Assembly (NCBI RefSeq): GCF_902364025.1
Contig: NZ_CABJCG010000027.1
Location: 1 to 64,000, forward strand
From: Enterocloster lavalensis
GTDB taxonomy: Bacteria; Bacillota; Clostridia; Lachnospirales; Lachnospiraceae
DNA: 64,000 nt
Direction of reading: 5' to 3'
Within the stretch, counting starts at the first letter, position 1, and every line of letters begins with the position of its first letter. The notes beneath the pieces are model-generated. The model searched no databases and was not told the origin of the DNA. It worked only from the letters and a program-made list of their open reading frames with translations. Both the position numbers and the translations under genes were made by a program. Positions 17,092 through 24,901 of this stretch are shown here, piece after piece.

Positions 17092-18276
17092 ATGATGGAG
17101 TTTATGGGATACCAGCGCCCGGACGGTTCGGTGGGCATACGCAACAAGATCCTGATTATTGCGGTGGATGAATGCTGTGAGGGTATAGCCAGAGGGATAG
17201 CCCGGCACTCTGAGGCTGCGGTGGTGATGACAAACTGGTACACCTGCATGCTGGGAGGTAATGAGGAAACTTTCAATCAGATGATCGCAGTGGGAAAGAA
17301 CCCCAACGTAGCCGCAGTGATGGTGATTGCTATGGGATGTGGAAGCATCCTTCCCTCTCAGGTGGGGGATGAGATTGCGAGGACAGGGAAAACAGTTGTG
17401 TGTTTGACCTGCGAAGAACTTAAGGGAACCAGAAATACCATCGCCTATGGCGTGGAGCGTCTGAAGGAGATGGAAGAACAGATCGGCAGGCTGCAGCGGG
17501 AGAAATTTCCCATGTCCAGGCTGGTGGTGGGAGTCAAGTGCGGCGGAAGCGACACGAGCTCCGGCATAGCCTCCAATCCCAGCGCAGGAGCTGCTTTGGA
17601 TAAACTGGTAGATATGGGCGCAATCTGCATCGGAGGGGAACTGTTTGAGCTTCAGGGCTGTGAAGCGATTCTGGCCAAACGGGCTGTGAGCGAGGAGGTG
17701 GCGCAAAAGATCATCACCCTGATCGGCAAGGAGCGGGACAGATGGAGCGTGGAGGGAGCTGATGTGGAGACCATGAGCATCGGCAACTGCGTGGGAGGTC
17801 TGACTACCATAGAGGAGAAGTCCCTGGGCGCTCTTCACAAGATGGGAAGCCATCCCATCCAGGATGTGCTTCAGATCAACAAGGACTTTATTGATCGTCC
17901 CAAACGGCCGGGTTTCTACCTGTCAGAGGCCACCATGCTTTGCGGAGGAGCAGGGGTTAATTACGCTGCTCTGGGGGCCCACATTATCCTGTGGACCAGC
18001 GGGGCGGCCGGATTCCAGAACGCCCTGGTTCCGGTAATCCTTATCAGCGGGAACGCAAAACTGATCAACGATGATATTGATATCGACGCCTCCGCCATCA
18101 TGGACGGGACTGCCGGAGTGGAGGAAATTGCCTGCCGGATTGTGGATAGGGTGCGATGCGTGGCAAACGGGGAACCGGCTCGCATCGAAGGCATCGGCGA
18201 CTCGACTATGACACTGTATCAGAAGGATCAGAGAGTTGAGGCGCTGTTGACGGCTTGCAGGCGGAAGGGGAAATAA
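17092..18276 (+). CDS. UxaA-family dehydratase, large subunit
   Basis: 394 residues, homologous to the C-terminal part of altronate/galactarate dehydratase (GYQRPDGSVGIRNKILII; VVGVKCGGSDTSSGIASNPS). The family normally carries an iron or Fe-S centre; conserved Cys-containing segments include the ones at CGGSD and TMLCGGAG. The usual C-terminal TTGRGS-like segment is replaced by a diverged LWTSGAAGFQNALVP, so the substrate probably differs from altronate. The start codon follows directly on the small subunit's stop, with a GGGGAGGAGG site. It is the last gene of the sigma-54 operon and runs close to a convergent ABC gene. Confidence 0.85.
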   Translation: MMEFMGYQRPDGSVGIRNKILIIAVDECCEGIARGIARHSEAAVVMTNWYTCMLGGNEETFNQMIAVGKNPNVAAVMVIAMGCGSILPSQVGDEIARTGKTVVCLTCEELKGTRNTIAYGVERLKEMEEQIGRLQREKFPMSRLVVGVKCGGSDTSSGIASNPSAGAALDKLVDMGAICIGGELFELQGCEAILAKRAVSEEVAQKIITLIGKERDRWSVEGADVETMSIGNCVGGLTTIEEKSLGALHKMGSHPIQDVLQINKDFIDRPKRPGFYLSEATMLCGGAGVNYAALGAHIILWTSGAAGFQNALVPVILISGNAKLINDDIDIDASAIMDGTAGVEEIACRIVDRVRCVANGEPARIEGIGDSTMTLYQKDQRVEALLTACRRKGK

Positions 18277-18283
18277 TCCCCTC

Positions 18284-18880
18284 CTACAACCTCACCAACC
18301 TCCCCCCAATCAATTCCACATCCTCCTCCTGGTGTGTGGTCAGGATCAACAGGCGGCCTGCGGCTTTCTCGCGGATGTAGCGGATAGCCAGCCGCCTGTT
18401 GCCCTCGTCCAGGCCGGTGAAGGGTTCGTCCATGAGCAGGGCCTGGGACTGGGCCAGCACGGCGCGGCAGATGGCGGTGCGCCGCTTCATGCCTCCGCTC
18501 ATGGTCCAAACGGGGCGGTCAAAGCATTCCGGGGGCAGCAGGCGGGACAGTTCCCCGCGGATCTGCTCACCGGAGAGGGCGCGGCCGGTGACCATCTGAA
18601 TGTTCTCCACCGGCGTGAAGGCCTCGCACAGCCGGTCCTCCTGAAAGACCGCCGCAAAGCGGACGCTGCCCGTGAGATCGCTTCCGTTTTCGCCGGTGAT
18701 GGAGTAAGAGCCGCCGTCCGGCCGTTCCAGGCCCAGAAGAATACGCAGCAGCGTGGTCTTGCCGGAGCCCGAGGGACCCATGAGGCAGCAGGGCGCCTCA
18801 TCCGTGAAGCTCAGGTTCAGGTGATCCAGTATCCGTTGAGAATTGTAAATTTTTGTAAGATCATTTAACCGGATGATCAT
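18284..18880 (-). CDS. ABC transporter ATP-binding protein (nitrate/sulfonate/taurine type)
   Basis: 198 residues with Walker A GPSGSGKTTLL, signature MSGGMKRR in place of LSGGQ, Walker B ALLMDEPFTGLD and an H-loop LTTHQEED. It is short for an SsuB/TauB subunit (about 250), ending soon after the H-loop. It overlaps the upstream permease gene by 4 bp, so the pair is translationally coupled. It energises the importer whose binding protein is encoded at 19846-20988. Confidence 0.88.
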   Translation of the reverse strand: MIIRLNDLTKIYNSQRILDHLNLSFTDEAPCCLMGPSGSGKTTLLRILLGLERPDGGSYSITGENGSDLTGSVRFAAVFQEDRLCEAFTPVENIQMVTGRALSGEQIRGELSRLLPPECFDRPVWTMSGGMKRRTAICRAVLAQSQALLMDEPFTGLDEGNRRLAIRYIREKAAGRLLILTTHQEEDVELIGGRLVRL

Positions 18881-19671
18881 GCTTCCACACCTCCCGCAGG
18901 CTGCCCCGGCTGACGCCAGAAGCGTTTCAGCAGGAACAGGAACAGCTGTTCAAAGACAGCGCTGACAATGACGATCACAAAGGTCCAGGCGAAGAGCCCT
19001 GCGGTATCCAGGTACAGCTTGGAGTAATAGAGCTGTTCCCCGATGGAACTGTCCGGGATACCGATGACCTCCGCCGCGATGCCGGACTTCCAGCTCATGC
19101 CCAGGGCGGTCTTGCAGCCGCTGACCAGGTAGGGCATCAGGGCGGGGACATAGATGTAGCGGACCTTTTTCAGGGCGGGCATGTGGAATACCCGGGCCAT
19201 TTCCAGCAGTTTTGGGTCGGTGGAGGCCAGCCCGGCGATGGTGTTCACGTACACGATGGGCAGGACCACCAGGTAGGAGATGCAGACGGACAGGCTGCCG
19301 GAGCCGATCCAGATCAGGGCCAGAATCACGAAGGAGGCCACGGGGATGGAGCGGATCAGGGACATGAAGGGCTCCAGCAGTTCGCCAAGGAATGGAAAAC
19401 GGTAAGCCAGGCTGCCCAATGCCAGGCCGGTGGCGAAAGCGCCCAGAAAGCCCAGGCTGATCTTGCCGAAGGAGTGGCCGATGGTCTGCCAGAATGCGGC
19501 GTCAAAAAGCTGATCCCTCAGGGAGCGCAGCATCTCAAAGGGTCCCACAAATATGATCGGATTGTGGACCATGGCGGCGATGGCCTGCCACAGCGCGATC
19601 CAGAGGAGCCACACGGCGGCCCTGCGAAGCCAGGTCTTTGCCTTCGGCCCTCCTTCAGTTCGATTCAGCAT
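18877..19671 (-). CDS. ABC transporter permease (SsuC/TauC-like)
   Basis: 264 residues with six hydrophobic segments and the EAA-type loop (LLEMARVFHMPALKKVRYIYVPAL). The family imports sulfonates, taurine, nitrate, cyanate or thiamine precursors. It is separated from its upstream binding-protein gene by a strong hairpin and a direct repeat, and coupled to the ATPase gene by a 4-bp overlap. Confidence 0.9.
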   Translation of the reverse strand: MLNRTEGGPKAKTWLRRAAVWLLWIALWQAIAAMVHNPIIFVGPFEMLRSLRDQLFDAAFWQTIGHSFGKISLGFLGAFATGLALGSLAYRFPFLGELLEPFMSLIRSIPVASFVILALIWIGSGSLSVCISYLVVLPIVYVNTIAGLASTDPKLLEMARVFHMPALKKVRYIYVPALMPYLVSGCKTALGMSWKSGIAAEVIGIPDSSIGEQLYYSKLYLDTAGLFAWTFVIVIVSAVFEQLFLFLLKRFWRQPGQPAGGVEA

Positions 19672-19720
19672 GTCTTGTCCTCCTTTTTGGTGTCAGACCA
19701 GGGGCTTGGCCGTTTCAGTG

Positions 19721-19791
19721 CCGGCTGCGCCAGCAGCTCATTGCATCCAACAATCGCCCGCCGGCTGCGCCAGCGGCCCATTGCATCCAAC
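19721..19791. repeat. Two direct copies of a 31-bp sequence, 40-bp period
   Basis: Copy 1 at 19721-19751 and copy 2 at 19761-19791 begin CCGGCTGCGCCAGC, end CATTGCATCCAAC and differ at two positions. They lie between the terminator and the permease gene of the minus-strand ABC operon. Function unknown; a short duplication or part of an interspersed repeat family. Confidence 0.7.
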
Positions 19792-19792
19792 G

Positions 19793-19835
19793 AAAAAGGC
19801 CGCTGCGCTCAGAAGAAGCCGCTGCGGCCTTTTTT
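19793..19835 (-). terminator. Intra-operon terminator downstream of the binding-protein gene
   Basis: AAAAAGGCCGC (19793-19803) pairs with GCGGCCTTTTT (about 19825-19835), with A and T runs at both ends, so it can stop transcription on either strand. On the minus strand it follows the binding-protein stop by 10 bp and precedes the permease. This would give more binding protein than membrane subunits. Confidence 0.75.
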
Positions 19836-19845
19836 ATGTTCCGGC

Positions 19846-20988
19846 CTATGGCATATAGTAGAACTCATCCCCCGGCAGCTGTCCGCCCACGGATTTTGCG
19901 TCCTGCTCATACAGCACGTTCAAGTACCCGCTCAGGGCGTCCTTCATCTCCTGGCCGGTCATGCACACGATGTTGCAGTAGGGCAGGGCCTTTTTGGCGA
20001 TGGGGGCTTTCTCCACGATTCCGGCGGCGGCCACCAGCTCGGCGGTCTCGTCCACGTGGTCCACGGCGTACTGGGCGGATTCCTTGTGGTCCTCCAGGAA
20101 CATCTGGATGGGGGCACGGTTCTCACGCATGAAATCGCTGCGCACAATGGTGACGCCTGTGACCAGCATGCTGCCGCTGTCCTGATTCAGGGCGTTCCAG
20201 GCCTCGGTGAGATCCACCACCGGTTTTAAAGCCTCGTTCTGGATGCAGGCTGCGGTGGCGAAGGGCTGGGGCAAAACGCCGATGGCGTCGGGATTCTCCT
20301 TCAGCAGGGAGGCGACCTCCGTGGCCTCGGACTTGAACTGCAGGTCCACATCCCCTGCGGCCAGGCCGTTCTCCTTCAGCAGGTAATTCATCACATACTC
20401 CGGGGTGGTGCCCTTTCCGGTCATGTACACGGTCTTGCCCTTCAGATCCGCAACGGAGGTGATGGAGTCGTCGGAGGCCACCACGTAGAGCACGCCCAGG
20501 GTGTTGATGTCCAGAACCGTGACATTTTTCTGGGTCTTGGTGTAGAGCACGCTGGCCACGTTGGCGGGAATCAGGGCGATGTCCAGGTCACCGCTTGCGA
20601 TCTTGCCAACCAGCTCGTCCGCCGCGCCGGTCATGGTAAACTCATAGTGATTTTCCGTTTCGCCCTTCTGGGCCTTGTCCATCAGATACACCAGTCCCAT
20701 GGAGGTGGGGCCCTTCAGGGAGCCGACCCGGACTCCGGCCTGGCAGTTGTCCCCGGTGTCGCCGGTCAGGGTGGCGGGCACTTTCTCCGCTTCGGTCCCG
20801 GGGGAAGTGGTCTCCGGCTGGGTTTCGGCGGCGGAGGTTTCAGAGGCGGAGGTTCCGGCCGCCGCCTCGGCGGTGGTCTCGGCAGCGGTTTCGGCAACGG
20901 TGGCGCCGGTGTTCCCGGAGCCGCAGCCCGCCAGAATAGCGGAGGCGGCCATCAGGGCGGCAATAACGGCAGATACAGATTTTTTCAT
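19846..20988 (-). CDS. ABC transporter substrate-binding lipoprotein (NMT1/SsuA-like)
   Basis: 380 residues. The signal peptide ends in lipobox ILAGC, followed by a linker made almost only of Ala, Glu, Thr and Ser (residues 25-65), then an NMT1/SsuA-like fold (GSLKGPTSMGLVYLMDKAQK, DIALIPANVASVLY, LKGKTVYMTGKGTTPEYVMN). These proteins bind small anions or pyrimidine-like compounds; the ligand is not predictable here. ATG 20988 is preferred to the ORF start eight codons earlier because AAAGGAG lies 9 bp before it. Permease and ATPase follow on the same strand. Confidence 0.88.
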   Translation of the reverse strand: MKKSVSAVIAALMAASAILAGCGSGNTGATVAETAAETTAEAAAGTSASETSAAETQPETTSPGTEAEKVPATLTGDTGDNCQAGVRVGSLKGPTSMGLVYLMDKAQKGETENHYEFTMTGAADELVGKIASGDLDIALIPANVASVLYTKTQKNVTVLDINTLGVLYVVASDDSITSVADLKGKTVYMTGKGTTPEYVMNYLLKENGLAAGDVDLQFKSEATEVASLLKENPDAIGVLPQPFATAACIQNEALKPVVDLTEAWNALNQDSGSMLVTGVTIVRSDFMRENRAPIQMFLEDHKESAQYAVDHVDETAELVAAAGIVEKAPIAKKALPYCNIVCMTGQEMKDALSGYLNVLYEQDAKSVGGQLPGDEFYYMP

Positions 20989-21167
20989 AATTACGTTCTC
21001 CTTTCCTTCCATATCCTCATCCTGAAAAAGGGCGCAGAACGTAAGGGAGTGCGGTCGTAAGCCTCGCCTTCTCCGTCAGCCGTGCTTCGGGGTGAGAACG
21101 AATAGCTTTACTATAGCACAGAATGCCGTTCATTACAAATAAATTCCCGTGCCGGGCGGATTTTCTG

Positions 21168-21196
21168 TTGATATAAAGTTCACAATGTGCGATAAT
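21168..21196 (+). promoter_or_regulatory. Hydrogenase operon promoter with an overlapping Rex-like site
   Basis: TTGATA (21168-21173), 17 bp, GATAAT (21191-21196) is a good sigma-A promoter. The 18-mer TTGATATAAAGTTCACAA (21168-21185) covers the -35 and resembles a redox-repressor Rex site (TTG...N...CAA, with TTCACAA as right half). A similar 18-mer lies before the second hydrogenase gene. Confidence 0.55.
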
Positions 21197-21207
21197 AGAA
21201 GCATATT

Positions 21208-21220
21208 TGGGGTCACCCCA
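21208..21220. promoter_or_regulatory. 13-bp perfect palindrome downstream of the hydrogenase promoter
   Basis: TGGGGT-C-ACCCCA, a few bases after the predicted transcription start. It could be a second operator or a short hairpin in the leader. Confidence 0.4.
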
Positions 21221-21259
21221 GAAAGCAGACTAACGATCAAAAAGCGGAGGAAATTAGGG

Positions 21260-21499
21260 ATGAAAGTTACAATTTGTATCGGCAGCGCCTGTCATTTAAA
21301 GGGCTCCAGAGAGATTATCGAGAAATTACAGCAGCTGGTGGCGCAGAACGGCCTGTCCGGCAAGGTGGATTTGAACGGTTCGTTCTGCAGCGGCAACTGT
21401 GACCACGGCGTCTGCGTCACGGTGGAGGACCAGCTGTTTTCACTGAAACCGGAGGATACGGAGGAGTTCTTTAACAACGAAATCTTAGGGAGAGTCTGA
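21260..21499 (+). CDS. [2Fe-2S] thioredoxin-like ferredoxin (NuoE/HydC-like)
   Basis: 79 residues. Four cysteines in the CX4C...CX3C arrangement (CIGSAC and CSGNC) match the thioredoxin-like [2Fe-2S] fold of NuoE C-termini and hydrogenase small subunits. The protein probably passes electrons to or from the H-cluster protein encoded 2 bp downstream. ATG 21260 follows GGAGG at 21245-21249; earlier in-frame starts would add about 37 unconserved residues. First gene of the hydrogenase operon. Confidence 0.85.
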   Translation: MKVTICIGSACHLKGSREIIEKLQQLVAQNGLSGKVDLNGSFCSGNCDHGVCVTVEDQLFSLKPEDTEEFFNNEILGRV

Positions 21500-21501
21500 C
21501 C

Positions 21502-23427
21502 ATGATTATGGGAATCATCGATTTTAAAGCCACTAAGTGCAAGCACTGTTACAAGTGCGTCCGCTACTGTGAGGTCAAGGCCATCCAGGTCAAGGACGAG
21601 CGCGCCGTGATCATGCCGGACAAATGCATTCTCTGCGGGCACTGCCTGCGGATTTGTCCCCAGTCGGCCAAGACGCTCAACAGCGATTTGAACAAGGTTA
21701 AGGGATACATAGCCGCGGGGGAGCGGGTGGTGGTGTCCATCGCCCCCTCCTTCATGGGTTTGCTGAAATACAAGACCATCGGCCAGGTCCGGGCCGCGCT
21801 CATGCGCCTGGGCTTTGAGGACGTGCGCGAGACCTCCGAGGGAGCGGCCTTTGTGACCGCGGAGTACGCGAAGCTGCTGGCGGAACATCAGATGGAGAAT
21901 ATTATTACCACCTGCTGTCCCAGCGTCAACGACCTGATCGAGATCTATTATCCGCAGCTGGTTCCGTATCTGGCGCCGGTGGTTTCCCCCATGATCGCCC
22001 ATGGGCTGCTGCTCAAGGAGGAACTTGGGAGCCAGGTGAAGGTCGTGTTCTTAGGCCCCTGCATCGCCAAGAAGAAGGAGGCCCAGGACCCGCGCCACGA
22101 GTCCTGCATCGACGCGGTCCTGAATTTCAACGACATCAACCAGTGGCTGGAGGAGGAAGAGATCGAGATCTCCGACTGCGAGGACAAACCCTTCACCTGC
22201 TTTGATCCCAAGGTGAACCGTCTGTACCCGGTGACCAACGGCGTGGTGAATTCCGTGCTGGCCACGGAGGAGCAGGCGGACAATTACCGCAAGTTTTACG
22301 TCCATGGCGTGCAGAACTGCATCGATCTGTGCAAGAGCATGGCCAGGGGCGAGATCAAGGGATGTTTTATTGAGATGAATATGTGCTCCGGCGGCTGCAT
22401 CAAGGGGCCCACGGTGAACGACGAGACCATTTCCCGCTTCAAGGTTAAGCTGGATATGGAGGAGACCATCGCCCGGGAACCGGTGGAGGCCCGGACCATG
22501 GAGCCGGTGTGGGAGAAGGTCAGCTTTGCCAAGCGCTTTGAGGACCATTCCCCCAGGGATCCCCAGCCCTCCGAGGAGGAGATCCGCGCCATTCTGCGCA
22601 TGACCAACAAGGTACGCCCCGAGGACGAACTCAACTGCGGCGCCTGCGGATACCCCACCTGCCGGGAGAAGGCCATCGCCGTGTACCAGCATAAGGCCGA
22701 GGTCAGCATGTGCATCCCCTTCATGCACGAGAAGGCCGAGTCCATGGCCAATCTGGTGATGGAGACTTCGCCCAACATCGTGCTGATCGTGGACGAGGAG
22801 ATGAAGATCAAGGAATACTCCAACGTTGGCGAGAAATACTTCGGCAAGACCCGCACTGAGGCCCTGCAGATGTACCTATACGAATTTATCGACCCGGTGG
22901 ATTTCCAGTGGGTATTCGACACCCACCAGAACATCCACGGCAAGCGGGTGAATTATCCGGAATACAAGCTCTCCACCCTCCAGAACATCGTTTACATTGA
23001 GAAGGAAAATGCCGTGCTGGCCACCTTTATTGATATCACCAAGGAGGAGGCGCAGGCCAGGGAGGATTACGAGCGCAAACTGGAGACCATCGATCTGGCC
23101 CAGAAGGTTATCCACAAGCAGATGATGGTGGCCCAGGAGATCGCCGGGCTTTTGGGCGAGACCACGGCCGAGACCAAGACCACGCTGACCAAACTGTGCC
23201 ATTCCCTGCTGGAGGAGAGCGGAGACGCCATCTATGTGGGCGGCGAGGACGAGTCGCCGCAGGTGGCCGCAAACGCCCATCTGGGCAGCGGCGCTAAGCC
23301 CTTAAAGGGCGTGATGACGCCGAAGGAGGAGAAAACCACCGGCTATGTCCATCTGGGAACCGCGAATCCGGCCAAAACCAGCTACGTCCGTCTGGGCGCG
23401 GGGCCTGGCCGCAACGGAGGTAAATGA
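21502..23427 (+). CDS. Sensory-type [FeFe] hydrogenase with ferredoxin, FeS and PAS domains
   Basis: 641 residues. Two [4Fe-4S] ferredoxin motifs come first (Cys13/16/19/23 and Cys42/45/48/52). An H-cluster domain follows, with TTCCPS (Cys138, Cys139), GPCIAKKKE (Cys187) and MNMCSGGC, so all cluster ligands and the proton-relay cysteine are kept. Near residues 375-405 is a FeS domain (CGACGYPTCREKA). A PAS domain lies at about 415-520, then a tail with repeats of the type HLGSG/HLGTA/RLGAG. This order matches group C hydrogenases thought to sense H2 rather than produce it. The next gene, overlapping by 4 bp, is a phosphatase, as in the phosphatase-linked C3 subgroup. Confidence 0.9.
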   Translation: MIMGIIDFKATKCKHCYKCVRYCEVKAIQVKDERAVIMPDKCILCGHCLRICPQSAKTLNSDLNKVKGYIAAGERVVVSIAPSFMGLLKYKTIGQVRAALMRLGFEDVRETSEGAAFVTAEYAKLLAEHQMENIITTCCPSVNDLIEIYYPQLVPYLAPVVSPMIAHGLLLKEELGSQVKVVFLGPCIAKKKEAQDPRHESCIDAVLNFNDINQWLEEEEIEISDCEDKPFTCFDPKVNRLYPVTNGVVNSVLATEEQADNYRKFYVHGVQNCIDLCKSMARGEIKGCFIEMNMCSGGCIKGPTVNDETISRFKVKLDMEETIAREPVEARTMEPVWEKVSFAKRFEDHSPRDPQPSEEEIRAILRMTNKVRPEDELNCGACGYPTCREKAIAVYQHKAEVSMCIPFMHEKAESMANLVMETSPNIVLIVDEEMKIKEYSNVGEKYFGKTRTEALQMYLYEFIDPVDFQWVFDTHQNIHGKRVNYPEYKLSTLQNIVYIEKENAVLATFIDITKEEAQAREDYERKLETIDLAQKVIHKQMMVAQEIAGLLGETTAETKTTLTKLCHSLLEESGDAIYVGGEDESPQVAANAHLGSGAKPLKGVMTPKEEKTTGYVHLGTANPAKTSYVRLGAGPGRNGGK

Positions 23428-24605
23428 TGGGAATTACGGTAGATGTTGCATATAAGAGCCTGAACAAATACACTGAGATCCTGTGCGGGGACAAGGTGGA
23501 GCTCTTGCAGACCGAGGACTCCAACATCATGATTCTGGCGGACGGCATGGGCAGCGGCGTGAAGGCCAACATCCTCTCCACCCTGACCTCCAAGATTCTG
23601 GGCACCATGTTCTTAAACGGGGCTACCCTGGAGGAGTGCGTGGACACCATCAGCGAGACGCTGCCCATCTGCCAGGTGCGGCAGGTGGCTTACTCCACCT
23701 TCAGCATTTTGCAGGTGTACCACAACGGCGACGCCTATCTGGTGGAGTACGACAACCCGGGCTGTATTTTCGTCCGGGACGGGAAGCTGATGGAGATTCC
23801 CCAGAATGTGCGGGAGATTCAGGGCAAGAAGATCAATGAGTACCGCTTCAAGGTGCAGAAGGGCGACGCCCTGATCCTGATGAGCGACGGCACCATCCAC
23901 GCCGGAGTGGGCGAACTGTTAAACTTCGGCTGGCTGTGGCAGGACATCGCGGACTACGCGGTGCGCCAGTACGCCCTGACCGTGTCGGCCATGCGCCTTG
24001 CCACGTCCATCAGCCGGGCCTGCGACGAGCTGTATCAGTTCCGCCCCGGCGACGACACCACCGTGGCCTGCATGCGCATCATCGACAGCAAGCCGGTGCA
24101 TCTGATGACCGGCCCGGCCAGAAACCCGGAGGACGACGTGCGCATGGTCCACGAGTTTATGGCGGATGCGGGCGCGCGCACCATCGTCTGCGGCGGAACC
24201 AGCGCCACCATCGTTTCCCGGGTGCTGAACAAACGCCTGGACGTGTCCCTGGATTACGTGGACCCGGAGATTCCGCCCATCGCTTACATGGACGGGGTGG
24301 ACCTGGTGACCGAGGGCGTGCTGACTCTGAACCGGGTGCTGCAGCTTCTGCGCCGCTATGTGAAAAATGAGACGGTGTCCGAGGAATTTTTCGAGGAGCT
24401 GGACAAACCAAACGGCGGTTCCATGGTGGCAAAGGTGCTGATCGAGGACTGTACCGAGGTTCATCTGTTCGTTGGAAAGGCCATCAACAGCGCTTACCAG
24501 AACCCCGGACTGCCGTTTGACCTGGGAATCCGCCAGAACCTGGTGGAACAGCTGAAACACGTGATCGAGGAGATGGGAAAAACCGTCACAATCACGTATT
24601 ATTAA
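23424..24605 (+). CDS. SpoIIE/PP2C-type serine phosphatase linked to the hydrogenase sensor
   Basis: 393 residues. The N-terminal 220 residues are a PP2C-like SpoIIE fold with the metal-binding ADGMGSG motif (MILADGMGSGVKANI), MSDGTIHAG and a late GDDTTVACMRI. The C-terminal 170 residues form a second, unassigned region. Its ATG overlaps the upstream stop (ATGA), so it is probably co-translated with the H-cluster/PAS protein. Known context predicts an output module that dephosphorylates a serine or threonine on an anti-sigma-antagonist-type partner when H2 or redox state changes. No such partner is encoded nearby. Confidence 0.85.
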   Translation: MMGITVDVAYKSLNKYTEILCGDKVELLQTEDSNIMILADGMGSGVKANILSTLTSKILGTMFLNGATLEECVDTISETLPICQVRQVAYSTFSILQVYHNGDAYLVEYDNPGCIFVRDGKLMEIPQNVREIQGKKINEYRFKVQKGDALILMSDGTIHAGVGELLNFGWLWQDIADYAVRQYALTVSAMRLATSISRACDELYQFRPGDDTTVACMRIIDSKPVHLMTGPARNPEDDVRMVHEFMADAGARTIVCGGTSATIVSRVLNKRLDVSLDYVDPEIPPIAYMDGVDLVTEGVLTLNRVLQLLRRYVKNETVSEEFFEELDKPNGGSMVAKVLIEDCTEVHLFVGKAINSAYQNPGLPFDLGIRQNLVEQLKHVIEEMGKTVTITYY

Positions 24606-24641
24606 CGGCTTTCTTACACTATAGTTAAAAAATATACAAAG

Positions 24642-24659
24642 TTGACTAATTTTTCACAA
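24642..24659 (+). promoter_or_regulatory. Second Rex-like site, before the group B hydrogenase
   Basis: TTGACTAATTTTTCACAA shares the frame TTGA-N7-TTCACAA with the site at 21168-21185. It lies in the 296-base gap 24606-24901, about 240 bp before the gene; the gap also holds TATATAGT-like -10 sequences and the repeat element at 24726-24877. Confidence 0.5.
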
Positions 24660-24725
24660 AAAGCGCCTTTGTACCGTTTTTAGGACTTGCTTTTTTCTTA
24701 TGTATATAGTAGATTTCTATTGTTG

Positions 24726-24877
24726 ATAAGAGGGTAACTATTCAGTAGGTCTGCGCGCTTGCTGCGCTGACCGTACGAAAATCTGAGCTTGCATGCAAAA
24801 ATCCCATCGACGAAGTCGATTTTAAATGGATTTTTGTCCGTATCTGTGAAGGTACTGAACAGATACATAAGAGGGTA
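24726..24877. repeat. Hairpin-rich MITE-like intergenic element flanked by an 11-bp direct repeat
   Basis: ATAAGAGGGTA occurs at 24726-24736 and 24867-24877. Just inside, CTATTCAGTA (24738-24747) is an inverted copy of TACTGAACAG (24853-24862) with one mismatch. Between them are two hairpins: GGTCTGCGC/GCGCTGACC (24748-24772), and ATCGAC-GAA-GTCGAT within a longer AAAATCC...GGATTTT stem. This looks like a small non-autonomous transposable element with a target duplication. It carries no coding potential. Confidence 0.6.
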
Positions 24878-24901
24878 GATTGATAGAGGAGGAAAAGAGA
24901 A

